The notes under the pieces: model-generated
Database searches by the model: none
Told to the model about the DNA's origin: nothing
Seen by the model: only the letters and a program-made list of their open reading frames with translations
In this document: in pieces, positions 1 to 6,563 of the stretch
Numbering within the stretch: position 1 is the stretch's first letter
Layout of the letters: each line of letters opens with the position of its first letter
Translations under genes and position numbers: made by a program
NCBI GenBank assembly: GCA_004555405.1
Contig: SFIE01000045.1
Span: forward strand, 1 to 15,489
Direction: 5' to 3'
DNA length: 15,489 nucleotides
DNA from: Subdoligranulum sp.
GTDB taxonomy: Bacteria > Bacillota > Clostridia > Oscillospirales > Ruminococcaceae

Positions 1-1
1 C

Positions 2-538
2 GAAATGAAGGGCCTGAACACCCGCAACATCATTGAGGGCGTTGGGCTGGACCCGCGCATCGGCAGCCACTACAACAACCCCAGCTTTGGCTACGGCGGC
101 TACTGCCTGCCCAAAGACACCAAGCAGCTTTTGGCAAACTATGCCGGTGTGCCGCAGAATATGATCACCGCGATCGTGGAATCCAACGAAACCCGAAAAA
201 CCTATATTGCGGATCAGGTGCTGGCCCGGGCTGCCCAAAAGGCCCAGGGCCGTGCCCCGGTGGTGGGCGTGTATCGCCTGACCATGAAGAGCAACAGCGA
301 TAACTTCCGCCAGTCCAGCATTCAGGGCGTGATGCAGCATCTGCGTGAGCGCGGTGCGCAGCTGGTGATCTTTGAGCCCACCCTGCCCGCAGGCAGTGAG
401 TTTGCCGGGTGCGAGGTAGTGGGCGATCTGGCCGACTTCAAGCGCCGCAGCGATGCCATCGTGGCCAACCGCAGCGATGCCTGCCTGGCTGATGTGCAGG
501 AAAAAGTGTACACGCGTGATATTTTCTGCAGAGATTGA
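2..538 (+). CDS. ugd: UDP-glucose/UDP-sugar 6-dehydrogenase, C-terminal part (5' end outside window)
   Basis: This is the 3' portion of a nucleotide-sugar dehydrogenase of the UDP-glucose 6-dehydrogenase family. The family oxidises UDP-glucose to UDP-glucuronate in two NAD-dependent steps and supplies precursors for capsule or exopolysaccharide. The reading frame is open back to the window edge, so the ATG at position 5 is an internal Met and the N-terminal NAD-binding domain lies outside. Counting from that Met, FGYGGYCLPKDTKQL (residues 28-42) carries the catalytic Cys34 and an adjacent Lys/Asp. From about residue 84 the C-terminal UDP-binding domain follows, with the hallmark K-x-N-S-D-N-x-R-x-S-S (residues 95-105) and an FEPTL strand. 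It ends normally, 12 bases before a strong terminator, so it closes its transcription unit. Which UDP sugar it uses cannot be decided from this part. Confidence 0.93.
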   Translation, partial: EMKGLNTRNIIEGVGLDPRIGSHYNNPSFGYGGYCLPKDTKQLLANYAGVPQNMITAIVESNETRKTYIADQVLARAAQKAQGRAPVVGVYRLTMKSNSDNFRQSSIQGVMQHLRERGAQLVIFEPTLPAGSEFAGCEVVGDLADFKRRSDAIVANRSDACLADVQEKVYTRDIFCRD

Positions 539-550
539 CCAATAAAACCA

Positions 551-598
551 AAAATTCCGGGCTGTGCCGCACCCTTGGCACAGCCCGGAAATTTTTTT
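551..598 (+). terminator. Intrinsic terminator after ugd
   Basis: A perfect 14-bp inverted repeat (TTCCGGGCTGTGCC at 555-568 with its complement at 577-590) has an 8-base loop and is followed by a run of seven T. The flanking A and T tracts extend the stem. Confidence 0.93.
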
Positions 599-624
599 GC
601 CGCAGTGCAGCCGGGGAGCAAAAG

Positions 625-670
625 CAAACTTTCGTGCTTATATCACGAACGAAATAAGCACGAAAGTTTG
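625..670. repeat. Perfect 16-bp inverted repeat without T-run, operator-like
   Basis: CAAACTTTCGTGCTTA (625-640) is perfectly complementary to 655-670, with a 14-base spacer. Inside it, TTCGTG (631-636) and CACGAA (644-649) form a second, overlapping inverted pair, so two alternative foldings or two overlapping protein sites are possible. No T tract follows on the plus strand and only a weak one on the minus strand, so it is not an obvious terminator. It lies about 60 bases upstream of the promoter of the carbohydrate-binding protein gene. An operator is the simplest reading; the function is not shown. Confidence 0.6.
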
Positions 671-728
671 TATGGTGAGCATTCCATAAGATTTTATCGC
701 AAATTGGGCAGAAAGGCGAATCCGTCCA

Positions 729-757
729 TTGTGCAGAAAAACGGGCTGTGCTATACT
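729..757 (+). promoter_or_regulatory. Promoter of the carbohydrate-binding protein gene
   Basis: The -35 TTGTGC (729-734) and -10 TATACT (752-757, preceded by TGTGC) are separated by 17 bases. The 10-mer CCATTGTGCA (726-735) recurs exactly at 9755-9764, also 26 bases before the start of a -10 box, upstream of the VTC/CotH operon. The leader after it contains a 6-bp hairpin, AGGCAC-GGCT-GTGCCT (768-783). Confidence 0.7.
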
Positions 758-822
758 AACTTGGTTAAGGCACGGCTGTGCCTGGAAAGATCAGGGCAAT
801 ACCATAGAAAAAAGGGGATCTT

Positions 823-1704
823 ATGCGTTCACGCAAGGCGGCCCTGCGGGCCGAAATAGGATTGTTTACAGCGGCGCTTTTGCTGTTTTGCCTTTGCGGC
901 GCCGCACTTTTATACCGGCAGGTGCTGGAGGAAAACAAAGACTCCACCATCGAGATCGAGTTTTCGGACAGCGGCGTGGCCGTGACACCGTATGACCCGT
1001 ATGCCGTGCATGTGGAGCCGGAAACCAACCGGGTGACCATTTTGCAAAAGGGAGAATACCTGCTCACCGGCTCGGCCGAGGAAGGGCAGGTGGTGGTGGC
1101 ACTTTCCAAAAAGAGAAAAGTGAATCTGGAGCTGGCGGGTTTGAGCCTGCATTGCAGCACCGGGCCTGCCATCTGGGTGCGCAGCGCCGACAAGGCCACC
1201 ATCACTCTGGCCGGAAAAACCGTGAACTTTTTGAGCGACGGCATGGACTATGCCGGGGAAGCCATTGCGGAAAACGAAGAATGCGACGCCTGCGTGTTTT
1301 CGCAGTGTGATCTGGACATTCGGGGCAGCGGCGCGCTGAGTGTGCAGGGCGCATACCGCGATGCGATCCACAGCAAGGGGGATCTGCAAATCAAAAAATC
1401 TTCGGTGATCGCCGAGGCCCCCTATGCGGGGCTGCACGCCAAAACCGTGCAGATGAACAAGGCAACGCTGGAGCTGAGCTGCTACACCTACGGCATTCTG
1501 GCCAAAAGCAAAAAGCCCGAAAAGGGCTGGGTGGAGGCCGACGCCACCAGCCTTGTGGTCGAGGCAGGCATGGCGGGGATCAAAACCAGCGGGGATCTGC
1601 GGCTGCCGCAGTCCAACATGGTGCAGATCCAAAGCGAGACCCCCACGGACTGTGCGGGCACGATGCAGGTGGAAAAGCTGCCTGCGTGGATGCAAAATTC
1701 CTAA
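823..1704 (+). CDS. Membrane-anchored carbohydrate-binding protein, Cthe_2159/DUF4353-like beta-helix
   Basis: This 293-residue protein has a short basic N-terminus and a hydrophobic helix at about residues 12-30 with no convincing lipobox, so it is probably anchored with the rest outside. From about residue 62 it reads like the Cthe_2159 family (carbohydrate-binding, calcium-containing parallel beta-helix). Diagnostic features are the strand pattern of ILQKGEYLLTGSAEEGQVVV, then KVNLELAGLSLHCSTGPAIWV, then KATITLAGKTVNFLSDG, followed by repeated DLDIRGSGALSV-type and G-x-L-x-I-x-x-S rungs. That is family knowledge; the ligand here is unknown. At 293 residues it is short for the family. The start is ATG at 823 with an AAGGGG ribosome site just upstream. 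It is monocistronic: its own promoter precedes it, and a repeat element plus terminator follow. Homologues commonly sit beside VTC, DUF4956 and CotH genes; here those lie 8 kb downstream but share a promoter motif. Confidence 0.82.
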   Translation: MRSRKAALRAEIGLFTAALLLFCLCGAALLYRQVLEENKDSTIEIEFSDSGVAVTPYDPYAVHVEPETNRVTILQKGEYLLTGSAEEGQVVVALSKKRKVNLELAGLSLHCSTGPAIWVRSADKATITLAGKTVNFLSDGMDYAGEAIAENEECDACVFSQCDLDIRGSGALSVQGAYRDAIHSKGDLQIKKSSVIAEAPYAGLHAKTVQMNKATLELSCYTYGILAKSKKPEKGWVEADATSLVVEAGMAGIKTSGDLRLPQSNMVQIQSETPTDCAGTMQVEKLPAWMQNS

Positions 1705-1876
1705 GGCAATACCGCATAATTCCAAGTGCCGATACGGCGAGCGAGGTGCGGCAGATGCTAAGCCAAAAGCGCAGATAATGCTTTGTGCATTGGCGAGCAT
1801 TTTGGCGACGCAGATGCCGTGCTGCAGCCGCCGGAGCGCTGCTTAAGCCGTAAGGCGGGAATTGTGCGGTGTTGCC
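1705..1876 (+). repeat. 172-bp dispersed repeat element with terminal inverted repeats, copy 1
   Basis: The left end GGCAATACCGCATAATTCC (1705-1723) pairs with the right end GGAATTGTGCGGTGTTGCC (1858-1876), 17 of 19 positions matching; both mismatches become G:U pairs in RNA. An imperfect inner continuation (TACGGC on both arms) suggests a longer stem. The first 84 bases match the copy at 15355-15438 with 4 differences and no gaps, and the interiors then diverge. The element starts directly after the TAA of the upstream gene, so it would be in that gene's 3' UTR, before the terminator at 1911. It has no coding capacity. It resembles ERIC/REP-like or MITE-type elements in size and form. I do not recognise the family, and I see no clear target-site duplication. 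Confidence 0.8.
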
Positions 1877-1910
1877 CTGATAGATAAAAAAATAAGGGCA
1901 ATATTCTATA

Positions 1911-1949
1911 CCCCGCCTGCGGCGAAAAACCGTCAGGCGGGGATTTTTT
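1911..1949 (+). terminator. Intrinsic terminator downstream of the repeat element
   Basis: CCCCGCCTG (1911-1919) pairs with CAGGCGGGG (1934-1942), with an additional inner CGG/CCG pairing, followed by ATTTTTTG. It ends the transcript of the carbohydrate-binding protein gene. Confidence 0.9.
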
Positions 1950-2011
1950 GCACGAGTGGAAGGAAAAAATGCAGCAAAAATGCAGATAGGATCTTTTGAA
2001 TATGGAAAAAA

Positions 2012-2025
2012 CGCCAAAATTGGCG
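2012..2025. repeat. Short palindrome upstream of the glmM promoter
   Basis: CGCCAA-AA-TTGGCG forms a 6-bp inverted repeat with a 2-base centre, followed by GTCTTTT. It sits about 30 bases upstream of the glmM -35 box. It could be a weak terminator or an operator; the sequence does not decide. Confidence 0.35.
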
Positions 2026-2053
2026 GTCTTTTATGCAAAATAGATACATAATC

Positions 2054-2082
2054 TTGCGAAAAGGGCCAAATCGTGATAAGAT
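2054..2082 (+). promoter_or_regulatory. Promoter of glmM-glmS
   Basis: TTGCGA (2054-2059) and TAAGAT (2077-2082) are separated by 17 bases, in a locally AT-rich stretch. Transcription would begin near 2089 and give a leader of about 170 bases before glmM. Confidence 0.65.
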
Positions 2083-2100
2083 AGAGCCATGTGAAATTCA

Positions 2101-2259
2101 GAAAAGCGCCATGCAGGCCCCGGGCTGCGGCGGCGGTGAAATACACCGGAAAGCCGCACAAAACCGTGGGCTGCATTCGGATACGAACAGGAGAATACAC
2201 CCCTTTGCCGCAGCCGGGCCATGTGCCTTTGCGCGGCGGGGGATCATAAGGAGAATAAC
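2101..2259 (+). promoter_or_regulatory. GC-rich structured 5' leader of glmM
   Basis: The leader can close on itself by pairing GGCCCCGGGCTGCGG (2116-2130) with CCGCAGCCGGGCC (2208-2220). The same TGCGGC (2126-2131) can instead pair with GCCGCA (2153-2158), which encloses a hairpin CGGTG-AAATA-CACCG. The two structures share bases and exclude each other. GGAGAATA occurs twice, at 2190-2197 and at the real ribosome site (2250-2257). It does not contain the conserved core I would expect of a glmS ribozyme or of any riboswitch class I know, so this is a structural observation only. Confidence 0.4.
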
Positions 2260-3645
2260 ATGGGGAAATATTTTGGAACCGACGGCTTTCGCGGCGAAGC
2301 CGGTGTGAACCTGACCGCTGACCACGGCTATAAGGTGGGCCGTTTTTTGGGCTGGTATTACAGCGCCCTGCGCGAGCAAAAGGGCAACACCGAGCCCGCC
2401 CGCATTGTGATCGGCAAGGACACCCGCCGTTCCAGCTATATGTTTGAGTACAGTCTGGTGGCCGGTTTGACGGCCTCGGGCGCAGATGCCTATCTGCTGC
2501 ACGTGACCACCACACCCAGCGTGGCCTACATTGCCCGTGTGGACGATTTTGACTGCGGTATTATGATCTCGGCCAGCCACAACCCCTATTACGACAACGG
2601 CATTAAGCTGATCGACAGCGCAGGCGAAAAAATGCCCGAGGAGACCCTGACGCTCATTGAGGATTATCTGGACGGCAAGCTGCATCTGTTTGGCCGCGAT
2701 TGGCCCGAGCTGCCCTTTGCCAGCCGTGAGCATGTGGGCTGCACGGTGGACTATGTGGCGGGCCGCAACCGCTATATGGGCTATCTGATCAGCCTGGGCA
2801 TTTACTCCTTCCGGGGCGTGAAGGTGGGCCTGGACTGCGCCAACGGCAGCAGCTGGAACATTGCCAAGAGCGTGTTTGATGCCCTGGGAGCCGACACCTA
2901 TGTGATCAACAATCAGCCCAACGGCCTGAACATCAACAACAACGCAGGCTCGACCCATATTGAGGGGCTGCAGAAGTTTGTGGTGGAAAAAGGGCTGGAC
3001 ATCGGCTTTGCCTATGACGGCGATGCTGACCGCTGCCTGTGCGTGGACGAAAAGGGCAATGTGATCACGGGCGACCATATTTTGTATATCTACGGCTGCT
3101 ATATGAAGGAGCGCGGCAAGCTGATCACCAACACGGTGGTAACGACCGTGATGTCCAACTTTGGCCTGTACAAGGCCTTTGACGAGCAGGGCATCGGCTA
3201 TGCCAAAACCGCCGTGGGCGATAAGTATGTATATGAATATATGTCCAAAAACGGCTGCCGACTGGGCGGCGAGCAGAGCGGGCATATCATTTTCAGCAAG
3301 TATGCCAGCACCGGTGACGGCATTCTGACCAGCCTGAAGATGATGGAAGTGATGCTGGCCAAGAAAAAGCCCATGAGCGAGCTGGCCGCACCGCTGAAAA
3401 TTTATCCGCAGGTGCTGGTGAATGTGCGGGTAACGGATAAGAAGGCCGCACAGGAGGATGCCGCCGTGCAGCAGGCTGTGGCCAAGGCCGCCGAGGCTTT
3501 GGGTGACAGCGGCCGCATTCTGGTGCGGGAATCCGGCACCGAGCCGTTGGTGCGTGTGATGGTGGAAGCACAGGATCACGACATATGCCAGAAGTATGTG
3601 GACGATGTGGTGAATGTGATCTGCAGCCGGGGCTACAAGGCATAA
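2260..3645 (+). CDS. glmM: Phosphoglucosamine mutase
   Basis: GlmM interconverts glucosamine-6-phosphate and glucosamine-1-phosphate in the cytoplasm, the step feeding UDP-GlcNAc for peptidoglycan and surface glycans. The 461-residue product has the family's expected length and motif order: KYFGTDGFRGEAG at the start; active-site SASHNP (residues 104-109), with Ser106 as the expected phosphoserine; the magnesium loop DGDADR (253-258); and the phosphate-binding RESGTEP (423-429). The start is ATG at 2260 because AAGGAG lies six bases upstream and GlmM proteins begin at this point. An in-frame ATG at 2221 would add 13 residues unlike the family and has no ribosome site. It is the first gene of a two-gene unit with glmS, 89 bases downstream. 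A longer-than-usual leader precedes it. Confidence 0.97.
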   Translation: MGKYFGTDGFRGEAGVNLTADHGYKVGRFLGWYYSALREQKGNTEPARIVIGKDTRRSSYMFEYSLVAGLTASGADAYLLHVTTTPSVAYIARVDDFDCGIMISASHNPYYDNGIKLIDSAGEKMPEETLTLIEDYLDGKLHLFGRDWPELPFASREHVGCTVDYVAGRNRYMGYLISLGIYSFRGVKVGLDCANGSSWNIAKSVFDALGADTYVINNQPNGLNINNNAGSTHIEGLQKFVVEKGLDIGFAYDGDADRCLCVDEKGNVITGDHILYIYGCYMKERGKLITNTVVTTVMSNFGLYKAFDEQGIGYAKTAVGDKYVYEYMSKNGCRLGGEQSGHIIFSKYASTGDGILTSLKMMEVMLAKKKPMSELAAPLKIYPQVLVNVRVTDKKAAQEDAAVQQAVAKAAEALGDSGRILVRESGTEPLVRVMVEAQDHDICQKYVDDVVNVICSRGYKA

Positions 3646-3734
3646 AAGGGCAGGGCAGCCCCCAGTGCTGCCTTACAGCGGCCCGTGCCCCAGCGGCACA
3701 GCCGTGTTTGTAAAAATCAGGAGGATAAAACCTT

Positions 3735-5603
3735 ATGTGTGGAATCGTTGGATTTACCGGTCACCGTCAGGCAGCACCCGTGCTGCTGGACGGACTGGCC
3801 AAGCTGGAATATCGCGGCTATGATTCGGCCGGTTTGGCAGTGCGCTGCGGCGATGAGCTGGCCGAGGTGGTAAAGGCAAAGGGCCGTTTGAGCAATCTGA
3901 TCGAAAAAACCGACGGCGGCAAGGCCTTAAAGGGCACCTGCGGCATCGGCCATACCCGCTGGGCCACCCATGGCGAGCCCAGCATGGTGAACGCACACCC
4001 CCATGTTTCGGGCAACTGCACGCATTCCGGCTCGGGCCCGGTGGAATCGGAAGTGGTGGGCGTACACAACGGCATTATTGAAAACTACACCGAGCTGCGC
4101 GCCAAGCTGCTGAAAAACGGCTACACCTTCTACAGCCAGACCGACACCGAGGTGCTGATCAAGCTGGTGGACTATTACTATAAAAAGTATAATCTGGGCC
4201 CCATTGACGCCATTGCCAAAACCATGGTGCGTGTGCGCGGCTCGTATGCGCTGGAAGTGATGTTCCGCGATTATCCGGGGGAGATCTGGGTGGCCCGCAA
4301 GGACAGCCCCATGATCATTGGCATTGCCGACGGCGAAACCTATGTGGCCTCGGATGTGCCCGCCATTTTGAAGTATACCCGCAATGTGTATTACATCGGC
4401 AATCTGGAATTTGCCAAGCTGACCCCGGGCGAAGCGCATTTCTACAATCTGGACGGCGACGAGATCGAAAAGCAGACCACCGAGATCAAGTGGGATGCCG
4501 AGGCCGCCGAAAAAGCCGGATTTGAGCATTTTATGATGAAGGAGATCCACGAGCAGCCCAAGGCGGTGAAGGATACCCTGAACTCGGTGATCAAGGACGA
4601 TGCCATCGACCTTTCGGCCGTGCCGCTTACGGACGAGGAGATCCGGCGTTACGAGCAGATCTACATTGTGGCCTGCGGATCGGCATGGCATGTGGGCATG
4701 GCGGCACAGTATGTGCTGGAGGATCTGGCACAGGTCCCCGTGCGCGTAGAGCTGGCATCGGAGTTCCGCTATCGCAAAATGCCGCTGAACAAAAATGCGC
4801 TGGTGATCGTAGTGAGCCAGTCGGGCGAAACGGCCGACACACTTGCGGCGCTGCGCATGGCCAAGGAAAAGGGCCTGGACACCATGGCCGTTGTGAATGT
4901 GGTGGGCAGCAGCATTGCCCGCGAGGCCGACAAGGTGTTTTACACGCTGGCCGGGCCCGAGATCTCGGTGGCAACCACCAAGGCCTACAGTGCGCAGATC
5001 GCCGCCATGTATTGCGTGGCGGTGCAGTTTGCCAAGGACCGCGGCACCATTGACGAGGAAAAATATCGCTATTATATCCACGAACTGCTGACTCTGCCCG
5101 AAAAGATCGACAAGATTTTGGAGGATAAGGAGCGCATTCAGTGGTTTGCTGCCAAGCAGGCCAATGCCCACGATGTGTTTTTTGTGGGCCGCGGCATCGA
5201 CTATGCCGTGTGTTTGGAGGGCAGCCTGAAGCTGAAGGAGATCAGCTACATTCACTCGGAGGCCTACGCTGCCGGTGAGCTGAAGCACGGCACCATCAGC
5301 CTGATCGAGCCCGGCACACTGGTGATCGGCGTGCTGACCCAGAGTGAGCTGCACGAAAAAACCGTGAGCAATATGCTGGAATGCAAGAGCCGCGGCGCCT
5401 ATCTGATGGGCCTGACTGCCTACGGCAACTACAGCGTGGAGGATCAGGTGGACTTTACCGTGTATGTGCCCAAGGTGGACGAACACTTTATGGGCAGCCT
5501 GGCGGTGGTGCCCCTACAGCTTTTGGGCTACTATGTGAGCGTGGCCAAGGGCCTGGATGTGGATAAACCCCGCAATCTGGCCAAGAGCGTGACGGTGGAG
5601 TAA
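3735..5603 (+). CDS. glmS: Glutamine--fructose-6-phosphate aminotransferase (isomerizing)
   Basis: GlmS makes glucosamine-6-phosphate from fructose-6-phosphate and glutamine, the committing step of amino-sugar synthesis. The 622-residue protein starts MCGIVGFTGH, so Cys2 becomes the N-terminal nucleophile after Met removal. HTRWATHG (residues 73-80) and NGIIENY complete the glutaminase domain. Two SIS sugar-isomerase domains follow: the first with ACGSAWHVG and SQSGETADT (from residue 361), the second with LEGSLKLKEISYIHSEAYAA. The C-terminus DKPRNLAKSVTVE is canonical. It is about a dozen residues longer than the usual 600-610. AGGAGG (3719-3724) lies ten bases before the ATG. The 89-base gap after glmM holds two small hairpins (3654-3672 and 3685-3699) without T-runs, so the genes are probably cotranscribed. 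I see no glmS ribozyme core there. Confidence 0.98.
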   Translation: MCGIVGFTGHRQAAPVLLDGLAKLEYRGYDSAGLAVRCGDELAEVVKAKGRLSNLIEKTDGGKALKGTCGIGHTRWATHGEPSMVNAHPHVSGNCTHSGSGPVESEVVGVHNGIIENYTELRAKLLKNGYTFYSQTDTEVLIKLVDYYYKKYNLGPIDAIAKTMVRVRGSYALEVMFRDYPGEIWVARKDSPMIIGIADGETYVASDVPAILKYTRNVYYIGNLEFAKLTPGEAHFYNLDGDEIEKQTTEIKWDAEAAEKAGFEHFMMKEIHEQPKAVKDTLNSVIKDDAIDLSAVPLTDEEIRRYEQIYIVACGSAWHVGMAAQYVLEDLAQVPVRVELASEFRYRKMPLNKNALVIVVSQSGETADTLAALRMAKEKGLDTMAVVNVVGSSIAREADKVFYTLAGPEISVATTKAYSAQIAAMYCVAVQFAKDRGTIDEEKYRYYIHELLTLPEKIDKILEDKERIQWFAAKQANAHDVFFVGRGIDYAVCLEGSLKLKEISYIHSEAYAAGELKHGTISLIEPGTLVIGVLTQSELHEKTVSNMLECKSRGAYLMGLTAYGNYSVEDQVDFTVYVPKVDEHFMGSLAVVPLQLLGYYVSVAKGLDVDKPRNLAKSVTVE

Positions 5604-5625
5604 ACCGAACGCGGGAGAAAATCAG

Positions 5626-5666
5626 TGCCTCTGCCCGAGGAAATCGGGCAGAGGCATTTTTGTTTT
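5626..5666 (+). terminator. Intrinsic terminator after glmS
   Basis: TGCCTCTGCCCGA (5626-5638) pairs perfectly with 5644-5656 around a 5-base loop, followed by TTTTTGTTTT. Confidence 0.95.
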
Positions 5667-5668
5667 GC

Positions 5669-5721
5669 AAAAAAGGAACACAGCCGATCGGTGAAAGCCG
5701 AAAAGCTGTGTTCCTTTTTTT
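5669..5721. terminator. Bidirectional terminator between glmS and the minus-strand EAL remnant
   Basis: A 16-bp arm, AAAAAAGGAACACAGC (5669-5684), is complementary to 5705-5720. A runs lie on the left and T runs on the right, so it can terminate both strands. The stop codon of the minus-strand reading frame (5720-5722) lies within it. Confidence 0.85.
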
Positions 5722-6415
5722 ATGGATCGCTGCTGTGAGGGGGCGCTTCCGCTGCCGCATTCTCGGCAGCGGGCGCACCGGAAGGCGCATACCGGGCGAA
5801 AAATTCCTCTGCCGGCATGGGCTTGCCGATCTTATAGCCCTGCAATCTGTCGCAGTCAAGCGTTCTGAGCAGCTGCATCCGGCTGTCGGTTTCGATCCCC
5901 TCGGCAATGCATCGCATGTGCAGGTCATGGCACAGAGCGATCAAGCGCCGGATGATAAGCTGCGGCCACTGCGGCTTCCACTTTTGCATCAGCACACAAG
6001 CCTTTCGCAGCATTTGAAAATCCATCAGAGAGATCAGGTGCTGGCGCTCCATCATGTCGATGAATTCCACCGGGGTATGAATGCTTCCGTCTGTGTCGAT
6101 CTGCCGCACCAGCACCTCGGCGCCGTAAACACGGTTGGTTTTCAGGTTGTACAGAGGCTGCAAATAGGGCACAAAGGTGCCGCCTAGAAATTGCTGCAGA
6201 AAGGAATTCAGATAGGCAGGGCGTGCAGAACGGCGCAGATCGCTTAGAGCGTAAAATTTTTTCTTGGCCATCTGCATGGCTTTCTCGGATTTTCTCACCG
6301 AGATTCCGATATTTTCCTCGCGCCCCCACACATAGCCGAATGCGGCAATGTGATCTTCGGCAAACAGAGCCGCCCGCAGCTTTTGGGCGGCCTGGGTAAA
6401 CGCGGCATACTCCAC
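5720..6415 (-). pseudogene. Decayed GGDEF-EAL (cyclic-di-GMP) protein with most of the EAL core deleted
   Basis: Read on the minus strand, the first ~55 residues look like the end of a GGDEF domain (ISVRKSEKAMQMAKKKFYAL). The EAL domain begins with YLQPLYNLKTNRVYGAEVLVR, continues FIDMMERQHLISLMDFQMLR, then jumps from KWKPQWPQL directly to IIRRLIALCHDLHMRCIAEG and GCD-x-LQGY-like CDRLQGYKIGKPM. Roughly 90-100 residues expected between these blocks are missing, including the ELTES, DDFG and catalytic-Lys strands, so phosphodiesterase activity should be lost. The N-terminal sensor and most of GGDEF are also absent. The only start is a GTG at 6415 without a convincing ribosome site, and the open frame continues upstream into the gltS terminator. 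The deletion preserved frame. I read it as a pseudogene; a short expressed remnant is possible. Confidence 0.8.
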
Positions 6416-6487
6416 ATGGGGCCAGGGGCATTCACAGAAAAACCGGGCTGTTTTTCTTGGATTTGAACAAAAACGGCCTTCTGCTGC

Positions 6488-6520
6488 AAAAATGGGGCCG
6501 GGAGGAAACTCCCGGCCCCA
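6488..6520 (-). terminator. Intrinsic terminator of gltS (minus strand)
   Basis: An 11-bp perfect stem, GGGGCCGGGAG (6494-6504) with CTCCCGGCCCC (6509-6519), has a 4-base loop and is followed on the minus strand by ATTTTTG. A further GC-rich hairpin (GGCCC/GGGCC, 6545-6555) lies between it and the gltS stop codon. Confidence 0.92.
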
Positions 6521-6563
6521 TGCGGAATCTTATAGGCGCTTATGGCCCGTGGGCCAAGGCGCT

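Noticed and set aside
2221..2259. Upstream in-frame ATG as the glmM start
   Set aside because: The 13 extra residues do not resemble GlmM N-termini, and the AAGGAG site fits the ATG at 2260.
2098..3645. Long minus-strand open frame (~490 codons) opposite glmM
   Set aside because: The translation is rich in His, Gln, Gly and Ala without domain pattern, as expected for antisense of a GC-rich gene. glmM on the plus strand is certain.
3646..3734. glmS ribozyme between glmM and glmS
   Set aside because: The gap is only 89 bases and lacks the conserved core sequence. The AGCGCC in the glmM leader (2105-2110) also has none of the expected following core.
3927..5486. Minus-strand open frame (~519 codons) opposite glmS
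   Set aside because: Antisense shadow with His/Leu/Gly-rich composition and no ribosome site; glmS is unambiguous.
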